Below are positions 1 through 5,399 of a stretch of 5,399 bases of DNA, in pieces; within the stretch, counting starts at the first letter, position 1; each line of letters opens with the position of its first letter. A program made the translations under genes and the position numbers. Source of the DNA: JAIYCX01 sp044351785 (lineage in GTDB: Bacteria > Bdellovibrionota_C > UBA2361 > SZUA-149 > DAOLCO01). The notes below the pieces were generated by a model. It ran no database searches, had not been told where the DNA came from, and worked only from the letters and a program-made list of their open reading frames with translations. The DNA lies in assembly GCA_044351785.1 (NCBI GenBank), contig JBILFC010000217.1, forward strand, positions 1 through 5,399, in the 5' to 3' direction.

Positions 1-252
1 AAGGAAGGTCAGAAAGGACTTCACGCAGCAAAAGTTAGAAGACCAATCGCAGAACAGAAGAGACTTGAGAAGAAGTTAAGTGCTGGGGATTCATCCCACG
101 TTGCACCGAACCTTCAATCAGGACAAGTTCCTTCAACTTACAAACCATCAACTACTATGATTGATGTTGAAAAGTTAGGGAATGATGATGGATTACTATC
201 TCCTTCGTTAAATGACGATCTTTCAGAAGATAGATTGGCAGATAGCGATTAA
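1..252 (+). CDS. C-terminal part of a putative cold-shock-domain protein with a long charged tail (5' end missing)
   Basis: The frame is open from the first base to a TAA at 250-252, giving 83 visible residues; the start lies outside the window. The first residues, KEGQKGLHAAKVR, resemble the final strand of the bacterial cold-shock domain (family pattern roughly EG-x-KG-x-x-AxxV), an OB-fold that binds single-stranded RNA or DNA. If that is right, the protein is an RNA chaperone or related nucleic-acid-binding protein of the cytoplasm. Unlike classical Csp proteins, which end at about this point, it continues for about 70 residues. First comes a basic, probably helical stretch (about residues 11-25, rich in K and R), then a Ser/Thr/Pro/Gly/Gln linker (about 28-52), then an acidic end (about 55-83, many D and E, ending ADSD). 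The tail is low-complexity and probably disordered. The cold-shock assignment rests on about 13 residues and is tentative; the reading frame itself is secure. A terminator-like hairpin follows about 40 bases downstream. Confidence 0.6.
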   Translation, partial: KEGQKGLHAAKVRRPIAEQKRLEKKLSAGDSSHVAPNLQSGQVPSTYKPSTTMIDVEKLGNDDGLLSPSLNDDLSEDRLADSD

Positions 253-292
253 CATCAGTATCTCTAAGATAGTGATAGACTCCTTAATATGT

Positions 293-324
293 AAAGCGCC
301 TTCCTGTGGGCGCTTTCTTATATT
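293..324 (+). terminator. Probable intrinsic terminator of the upstream gene
   Basis: AAAGCGCC (293-300) and GGCGCTTT (309-316) form a perfect 8-bp, GC-rich stem with an 8-base loop, followed by the T-rich but interrupted tract CTTATATT (317-324). This is the only strong hairpin in the 83-base gap between the two plus-strand genes. It lies about 40 bases after the first stop codon, as expected for a Rho-independent terminator of the cold-shock-like gene. The broken T tract suggests termination may be incomplete, so some read-through into ppc is possible. The rest of the gap (253-292 and 325-335) shows no other clear element. Confidence 0.7.
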
Positions 325-335
325 CTCACCTATCT

Positions 336-2990
336 ATGAAACTACAAAATTCCTTTAACAAATGGGATTCAGATTTGGCCTCTCTAATGGGCCTACTTTC
401 AGAAGTTCTACAAGAACTTGAGGTTGAAAATTATACCGGCTTAACCTCTTTGTTTCTGGGGTCTAATTCATCTGCACAATTAAATGTAAACGAATCGAAT
501 ATACAGATTCTTTCCATTTGCTTTCACTTATTAAATATAGTGGAAGAAAATACAGCCAATCAAACAAGAAGAAGTAAAGAAACTTCAATTTCTAATCCAT
601 GGCTAAAGACATTTACACTTTTAGAAAAAGACAATTCGCAGATAAAATCAAGTTTTAAAGATATTACTATCAGACCTGTATTCACTGCTCATCCGACAGA
701 AGCAAAAAGGTATACAGTACTTGAGCATCATCGAAGTTTATATCTAGAGTTACTAAAATTAGAAAATTTAATGTATTCTGACCCAGAAAGAGAATCAATT
801 AAAGATTCTATTAAAGGGATACTTGAAATTCTACTTAGAACAGGAGATCTTTATATTGAAAGACCTAAGGTAGAGGATGAGTTAAGAGGGGTCATTTATT
901 ACCTCACTAAGCCAATCCCCTCTAGCTTAGAAAACCTATATTTAAGATATAGAACAGCCTGGGCTAGTACGTGGCCGAATCTTGCAAAAGACGGGCAAAT
1001 GCCCCCCATACTTCCAATTTCATTCGGCACTTGGGTTGGCGGTGATAGGGATGGTCACCCCTTTGTTACTAGTGAGGTTACCAAAGAAACGCTAAACACA
1101 CTCAGAAACTCCGCTAAAGATCTTATAGATTCTAAACTATTAGAACTAGTTAAATTTATGAGCCTTAATGATAGGCTCCAGACCCCCCCCTTAGAGTTTC
1201 TAAAGAAGTTAAATGAGCTGAGGGATTTAGCTTCAGAGATAAATATCCCAATTAAGAATGCAGGAGAGCCGTGGAGACAATACTTAGATATAATTAGAAT
1301 TAAAGTTAATTCAACAGACTCTAAATATTCATACAGGAATAAACAAGATTTAATCAATGACTTAGAAATTTTTAGATTAAGTCTATTAAAAATTGGTGCT
1401 TCGAGACTTGCAAGTTTAAAGATAGAACCTCTCATCCTTCTAGTAAATACATTTGGATTTCATCTTGCTACCTTAGATATCAGACAGAATAGCAACTACA
1501 ATGACCTTGCTATAGATCAAATGATTCAAGGTTCAGGAAATTATAATTTTCAATTTTCTACCGCTTCAAAAGAAGAAAGACTAGCACTTTTGAATAAGGA
1601 ACTTTCTAATAACAGGCCATTTGTTTCAAGAGATACTTCTGTAGGTCTAAATGGAGATGAGATTAGAAAGACATATAGAGTGATAAAAAATCACCTAGAA
1701 GAATATGAACACGAAGGCTTGGGCTCGGTTATTACAAGCATGACAAGGGATGAAACTGACCTTATATCTGTCTACCTACTTCTAAAAGAGGTAGGATTAC
1801 TCAATCATTCCAATAATACATTTACATGTCCCCTACCAATCGTACCTCTATTTGAGACGATAGAAGACTTAAAGGCAAGTCAGGACGTTATGGACAAGTT
1901 TTTATCACATCCAATTTCCTTAGCCTCAAAAGATAAAGTCAATAAATATCAAGAAGTCATGATCGGATATAGTGACAGCAGCAAGGATGGAGGTGTATTT
2001 TCTAGTGCTTGGAATTTATATCGCACTCAAGATGACTTGCTTAGTCAAAGTAATGTTACAAATTCTCCCTATCTGTTCTTTCACGGTAGAGGTGGAACAG
2101 TTTCTAGGGGAGCAGGTCCTACTGAAAGATTCCTGTCTGCTTTACCCTCTGGTGCTTTAGAGTCTGGTCTGAAAATGACCGAACAAGGCGAAATAATATC
2201 TCAGAAGTATGCGAATGTTCTAACAGCCTCGTACGGTTTAGAGACTTTAATTAGAAGTACGTTAGAAAATAGAAATACAAAGAATATAATAGATCTCTCT
2301 AAATCAAATGTTGTAAAACATTTTGATTTCTTAAGTGAACTTAGTAAAAATAAATATCAATCTCTGATCTCTCATGAGGGATTTATTACCTATTTTAGGC
2401 AAGCAACGCCTATAGATGTTATTGAAAAAAGTAAATTTGGCTCTAGGCCTCCTAAAAGAGGGCAAGCTGACACACTTGAAGATCTTAGGGCTATCCCCTG
2501 GGTTTTCGCCTGGAATCAAGCAAGATTCTTTCTAAGTAGTTGGTATGGTATAGGCACAGCTATTAACAGCTTAAAAACCGCTGATAAAGTTGGCTATGAA
2601 GAATTAAAAAATGCCATCTCCAGCTGGAACCCAATCCTATATATACTTACTAATATCGAGTCCAGCATTTACTCGGCAAACGTCAATTTAATGGTTCAGT
2701 ACTCTGCTCTAGTAGAAGATACTGCTATTAGAGAGTTCTTCCTTAAAAACATTATTGAAGAATACAATCTATGTAAAGAAATATTCTCAGAACTATTCTC
2801 TTCAAGCTTTCACGAAAGAAGGCCTAGGCTTACTAAGACTTTAGAGCTCAGAGAAAAACCATTAAATGCTCTTCATCAGGCTCAAATCAGTAAACTAAAA
2901 CTGTGGAGATTAAATCCTACAGAAGATCTTCTAACGGAATTATTCTTAATTACAAATGCTATCGCCGGTGGATTAAGGACTACTGGCTGA
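336..2990 (+). CDS. ppc: Phosphoenolpyruvate carboxylase
   Basis: This cytoplasmic enzyme makes oxaloacetate from phosphoenolpyruvate and bicarbonate, irreversibly and with Mg2+ or Mn2+, to refill the TCA cycle. The product is 884 residues, against 883 in E. coli, and is collinear with the family throughout. Visible motifs are FTAHPTEAKR with the catalytic His at 119, GGDRDGHPF (235-243), GYSDSSKDGG (544-553), the mobile-loop motif FHGRGGTVSRG (582-592), TEQGEI (615-620), FGSRPPKRG (701-709), LRAIPWVFAWNQ (717-728), and a C-terminus ending GGLRTTG. I chose the ATG at 336. The in-frame GTG at 306 lies inside the terminator hairpin, and the N-terminus from 336 aligns well with E. coli Ppc. No Shine-Dalgarno sequence precedes this ATG. 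Two residues of the aspartate-inhibition site appear changed: Ser for E. coli K773, and Thr for N881 in the terminal RNTG. A run of eight C (1183-1190) lies in frame. The 3' end overlaps ligA by 11 bases on the opposite strand. The family assignment is certain. Confidence 0.97.
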   Translation: MKLQNSFNKWDSDLASLMGLLSEVLQELEVENYTGLTSLFLGSNSSAQLNVNESNIQILSICFHLLNIVEENTANQTRRSKETSISNPWLKTFTLLEKDNSQIKSSFKDITIRPVFTAHPTEAKRYTVLEHHRSLYLELLKLENLMYSDPERESIKDSIKGILEILLRTGDLYIERPKVEDELRGVIYYLTKPIPSSLENLYLRYRTAWASTWPNLAKDGQMPPILPISFGTWVGGDRDGHPFVTSEVTKETLNTLRNSAKDLIDSKLLELVKFMSLNDRLQTPPLEFLKKLNELRDLASEINIPIKNAGEPWRQYLDIIRIKVNSTDSKYSYRNKQDLINDLEIFRLSLLKIGASRLASLKIEPLILLVNTFGFHLATLDIRQNSNYNDLAIDQMIQGSGNYNFQFSTASKEERLALLNKELSNNRPFVSRDTSVGLNGDEIRKTYRVIKNHLEEYEHEGLGSVITSMTRDETDLISVYLLLKEVGLLNHSNNTFTCPLPIVPLFETIEDLKASQDVMDKFLSHPISLASKDKVNKYQEVMIGYSDSSKDGGVFSSAWNLYRTQDDLLSQSNVTNSPYLFFHGRGGTVSRGAGPTERFLSALPSGALESGLKMTEQGEIISQKYANVLTASYGLETLIRSTLENRNTKNIIDLSKSNVVKHFDFLSELSKNKYQSLISHEGFITYFRQATPIDVIEKSKFGSRPPKRGQADTLEDLRAIPWVFAWNQARFFLSSWYGIGTAINSLKTADKVGYEELKNAISSWNPILYILTNIESSIYSANVNLMVQYSALVEDTAIREFFLKNIIEEYNLCKEIFSELFSSSFHERRPRLTKTLELREKPLNALHQAQISKLKLWRLNPTEDLLTELFLITNAIAGGLRTTG
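2980..2990. other. Tail-to-tail overlap of ppc and ligA
   Basis: The ppc stop (TGA, 2988-2990, plus strand) lies past the ligA stop (TAG on the minus strand, 2982-2980), so the last 11 bases are coding on both strands. No GC-rich hairpin followed by a T run is visible close to either stop. Each transcript must therefore run at least some way into the opposite gene as antisense, or end by Rho or by collision of polymerases. Confidence 0.9.
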
Positions 2991-5001
2991 TTGAATTTAG
3001 CAAGTTTATAAGTCCTTCTTCATCTAAAATTGTTACGCCTAATTCCTTAGCTTTCTGCAACTTTGACCCAGCTTCCTCCCCAGCTACAAGGAAATCTGTT
3101 TTTTTACTGACTGAACCTGTGACCTTCCCCCCAGCGGCTTCAATTTTTTCCTTCGCTTGGTCTCTGGACATTGTTGGTAATGTGCCCGTGAGGACAAAAG
3201 TTTTACCTGCGACTAAAGAATTTAAAGCGACTACTGGCTTATCTAAGTACAAAATCTCTACGCCCAATGAAAACAACTCTCCCCTCATCAAACTCTCTTC
3301 TTCAGACTTAAAATAATTAAAAATTGTGTGAGAAACTTTTGGACCTATATCCTCTATTTCAGAAAGTTCTTTCTCAGACAGAGCTGTTAATGTATCTAAA
3401 GAATTCGCATACTTTGCTAGACTCTTTGCTGTTTCAACCCCAACATGCCTAATTCCAAGTGCATAAAGAAACTTGTTAAACGGAATTTTCTTAGATCCAT
3501 TTATTGCATTAATTATATTTGTAGCTGATTTTTCGCCCATTCGAGGTAGATCCACAAGATGATCTACTTTTAACTTAAATAGATCTGCGGGAGTTTTTAA
3601 TAAATTATTCTCGATTAATAGCTCTAAAATCTTTTCACCTAAATTATCTATGTCAAAAGCACCTTTACTAACAAAATGTTTTAATCTCTCAATTCTTTTA
3701 GAAGGGCATGCGGCATTAGTGCAACGCCACTGAATATCAACTTCTTGCTCTTTTTCTAAAGTTGAAGAACATTCAGGACACAGAACAGGCATTACAAACT
3801 CTCGTTCACTTCCAGTTCTTCTATCCGGGAAACACTGAATTACAGCAGGAATCACATCCCCCTGCCTTCTAACTAATACATAATCTCCGATCATTAAACC
3901 TTTTCTCTTCACTTCTTCTTCATTATGAAGAGTGGCTCTTTTAACAACGACCCCCCCTACCCTAATTGGTTCTAACTCAGCTACGGGTGTTATTGCACCA
4001 GTCCTACCAACTTGAAAAGTAATATCCAGAAGCTTTGTTGTAACTTCCTGAGGGGGGAATTTAAATGCTATCGCCCATCTGGGAGATCTTGCCTTCTCTC
4101 CTAGGATTCCTTGTATAGATAAAGAATTAACTTTAACTACTAGTCCATCTACTTCATAAGGTAGATTCTCCCTCTCCTCCATCCTTTGACGAAATTCTGC
4201 TAAAACCTCATCAACGCTATTATGCAAAGTATGTTTATTAACAATAAATCCTTCTGACTTTAATGCGTCCAATAAGTCATTCTGGGTATTAAACGTAAAC
4301 TTAGAATCAGAGTAAAGCGCATAAGCAAAGAACTTTAAATGTCTACTCTTAGTAACCTCTGGGTCTAACTGCCTAAGACTACCAGAGGCAGAATTCCTAG
4401 GATTAGCAAATACAGCTTGTCCTGCTTTTAAACGCTCCTCATTTAAACGTTCAAAATCTGCAATTGGAATTACAACTTCTCCCCTTACCTCTATTCTAGG
4501 AAACTTCGCTAAGACCGATCCTTCTTTAAGCTTCATGGGAATAGAGTTTAATGTGCGTAGATTATCGGTAATATCTTCCCCTACTTCTCCGTCACCTCTT
4601 GTAGAACCTTCTATAAAAACACCATTTTCATAAACTAATTCAACCGCCACTCCATCGAATTTATATTCAACTAAGAACTCATACTCCGCATTATAAGTAT
4701 CAATCAATCTCCTATTAAAATCTATAAATTCAGCTTCATTAAGTGCATTATCAAGACTTAACATCGGAACACGATGTCTCACAGGAGAAAAGGGAGTTCT
4801 CTTAGCGCTTCCAACTTTAGAAGATGGGGAATGTTGAGACTCAAAATTAAAGTTCTCTTCTAAACTTCTTAGTTCCCTAATTAACTCATCATATTCTTGA
4901 TCAGAAAATATTGGTTGATCAAGTCCGTAGTAGGACTCATTCGCTCTCTCTAATAAAGCTCTTAATTCGTCAATCCTTGATTCTACCTTAAACAGATCCA
5001 T
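2980..5001 (-). CDS. ligA: NAD+-dependent DNA ligase
   Basis: This enzyme seals nicks with 5'-phosphate and 3'-OH ends in duplex DNA using NAD+ as AMP donor, in Okazaki fragment joining and excision repair. The product is 673 residues (E. coli 671) with all domains in order. Domain Ia is at about 1-65, with YYGLD and SDQEYDE contacting the NMN half of NAD+. The adenylation domain (about 66-315) has the AMP-accepting Lys 114 in YKFDG, TRGDGE (134-139), EVRGE (171-175), NPRNSASGSLRQLDP (200-214), EVDGLVVKV (283-291) and FKFPPQE (313-319). The OB fold follows, with QVGRTGAITP (330-339). A zinc finger has Cys 408, 411, 427 and 432. Helix-hairpin-helix repeats span about 445-580 and a BRCT domain about 596-673. 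I chose the ATG at 5001. A GTG at 5004 directly abuts the upstream stop and would add one residue; neither has a well-spaced Shine-Dalgarno, so translation is probably coupled to the upstream gene. Nothing needed for catalysis is missing. Confidence 0.98.
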   Translation of the reverse strand: MDLFKVESRIDELRALLERANESYYGLDQPIFSDQEYDELIRELRSLEENFNFESQHSPSSKVGSAKRTPFSPVRHRVPMLSLDNALNEAEFIDFNRRLIDTYNAEYEFLVEYKFDGVAVELVYENGVFIEGSTRGDGEVGEDITDNLRTLNSIPMKLKEGSVLAKFPRIEVRGEVVIPIADFERLNEERLKAGQAVFANPRNSASGSLRQLDPEVTKSRHLKFFAYALYSDSKFTFNTQNDLLDALKSEGFIVNKHTLHNSVDEVLAEFRQRMEERENLPYEVDGLVVKVNSLSIQGILGEKARSPRWAIAFKFPPQEVTTKLLDITFQVGRTGAITPVAELEPIRVGGVVVKRATLHNEEEVKRKGLMIGDYVLVRRQGDVIPAVIQCFPDRRTGSEREFVMPVLCPECSSTLEKEQEVDIQWRCTNAACPSKRIERLKHFVSKGAFDIDNLGEKILELLIENNLLKTPADLFKLKVDHLVDLPRMGEKSATNIINAINGSKKIPFNKFLYALGIRHVGVETAKSLAKYANSLDTLTALSEKELSEIEDIGPKVSHTIFNYFKSEEESLMRGELFSLGVEILYLDKPVVALNSLVAGKTFVLTGTLPTMSRDQAKEKIEAAGGKVTGSVSKKTDFLVAGEEAGSKLQKAKELGVTILDEEGLINLLNSISQ

Positions 5002-5007
5002 CACCTA
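4999..5007 (-). promoter_or_regulatory. Stop-start junction likely coupling ligA translation to the upstream gene
   Basis: Read on the minus strand, the junction is TAG-GTG-ATG: the glycosyltransferase stop (5007-5005), then a possible GTG start (5004-5002), then the preferred ATG start (5001-4999). The AGG just upstream is too close to the ATG to act as a normal ribosome binding site, and no purine-rich site is visible 5-10 bases upstream. This arrangement is typical of termination-reinitiation within an operon. The coupling itself is inferred. Confidence 0.55.
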
Positions 5008-5399
5008 GCTTATCCAATAGTTAGCCGCTTCAAGAAATCTATCTCGCACAGCGCTCCAAGCATACTCTGACTTGACGTAATCTGCGCCTTTCTTAGCCAT
5101 TTCTGCCTGCAGATCAATGGAAGATGAAATTTTATCAACTGCTAGTTTAAAATCATGAATTGTTCTAAATGTTAAGCCTCCTCCAGAAGTTTCTGCATGA
5201 TATGAAGTAACAGCACAGTCCCCATGAACTAAGGCGGGCGCTCCGTATAACCAAGCTTCCATCAGAACTATTGAAAATGATTCATTTATGGAAGGCTGCA
5301 CGAACAAAAGTGCATTAGAAAAAATAGCTGCTTTTTCTTCTTCTTTCACGAATCCAAGATCGAATACACCTTCAGGTAATTCGCTAACAAAATCTATTT
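5005..5399 (-). CDS. GT4-family glycosyltransferase, C-terminal part (5' end missing)
   Basis: The frame is open from the window edge (5399) to a TAG at 5007-5005, giving about 130 C-terminal residues. A GTG at 5349 is only an internal Val codon, since the frame and its similarity continue upstream of it (GVFDLGFVKEEEKAAIF). The features are those of the second Rossmann half of GT-B retaining glycosyltransferases of family GT4. These are the LGFV-x-EEEK segment, the strand LLFVQPSINESF, the EX7E-type motif ESFSIVLME (first Glu probably catalytic, second near the nucleotide of the sugar donor), and APALVHGDCAV leading into GGGL. A C-terminal helix (AANYWIS) closes the fold. Such enzymes transfer sugars from nucleotide-sugars to lipopolysaccharide, capsule or other glycans, usually at the inner face of the cytoplasmic membrane. 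The acceptor and sugar cannot be deduced here. No membrane segment is visible in this part. It lies directly upstream of ligA and probably shares its transcript. Confidence 0.88.
   Translation of the reverse strand, partial: IDFVSELPEGVFDLGFVKEEEKAAIFSNALLFVQPSINESFSIVLMEAWLYGAPALVHGDCAVTSYHAETSGGGLTFRTIHDFKLAVDKISSSIDLQAEMAKKGADYVKSEYAWSAVRDRFLEAANYWIS

Noticed and set aside
259..271. Small inverted repeat TATCT / AGATA after the first stop codon
   Set aside because: Five AT-rich pairs with a three-base loop are expected by chance in DNA of this composition, and nothing nearby suggests a function.
306..335. Upstream GTG start that would add ten residues to PEP carboxylase
   Set aside because: The GTG sits in the loop and stem of the terminator hairpin, and the added residues (MGAFLYSHLS) are not needed to align with the family. 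The ATG at 336 is the better start.
1055..1435. Minus-strand open frame of 126 codons inside ppc
   Set aside because: It lies wholly antisense to a conserved part of PEP carboxylase, and its translation resembles no family I recognise. It is explained as a shadow of the real gene.
1972..2519. Two further 62-codon open frames (1972-2160 plus strand; 2331-2519 minus strand)
   Set aside because: Both lie inside the most conserved catalytic part of ppc in other frames and show no independent coding signs.
2964..2987. Weak inverted repeat GCCGGT / ACTGGC at the end of ppc, considered as a terminator
   Set aside because: The stem is six pairs including one G-U on the plus strand, and has a mismatch on the minus strand. 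The loop is 12 bases and no T run follows on either side; it also lies in codons conserved in the ppc family.
2903..3316. Plus-strand open frame of 137 codons spanning the ppc end and the ligA 3' end
   Set aside because: It is out of frame with ppc and antisense to the conserved BRCT-coding part of ligA. It shows no recognisable motif or ribosome site.

Overview
The window is a piece of an AT-rich bacterial chromosome with four protein-coding genes, two of them cut by the window edges. There is no sign of a plasmid, phage or insertion sequence. An NAD+-dependent DNA ligase (LigA) marks the source as bacterial. The closeness of LigA and PEP carboxylase to Gram-negative homologues, together with the AT-rich codon use, would fit a free-living Gram-negative such as a member of the former Deltaproteobacteria (for example Bdellovibrionota). 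That placement is a guess and cannot be settled from this sequence.

Layout. Bases 1-252 (+) hold the 3' end of a gene whose first residues look like the last strand of a cold-shock domain, followed by a long charged tail. An 83-base gap (253-335) holds a GC-rich hairpin that probably ends this first transcript. Bases 336-2990 (+) encode a full-length phosphoenolpyruvate carboxylase (ppc). On the minus strand, 5399 to 5005 is the C-terminal part of a GT4-type glycosyltransferase, and 5001 to 2980 is a complete ligA. The glycosyltransferase stop codon and the ligA start are almost contiguous, so these two genes look co-transcribed and probably translationally coupled.

The ppc and ligA genes converge and overlap tail-to-tail by 11 bases, leaving no room for a conventional intergenic terminator. 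The genes do not form a pathway: an RNA-binding stress-type protein, an anaplerotic enzyme, a replication and repair ligase and an envelope-sugar transferase sit side by side. This looks like ordinary housekeeping chromosome, and I found no new defence, mobile or biosynthetic system. The observations most worth a second look are apparent substitutions in the aspartate-inhibition site of PEP carboxylase, the long tail on the putative cold-shock protein, and the convergent gene overlap.
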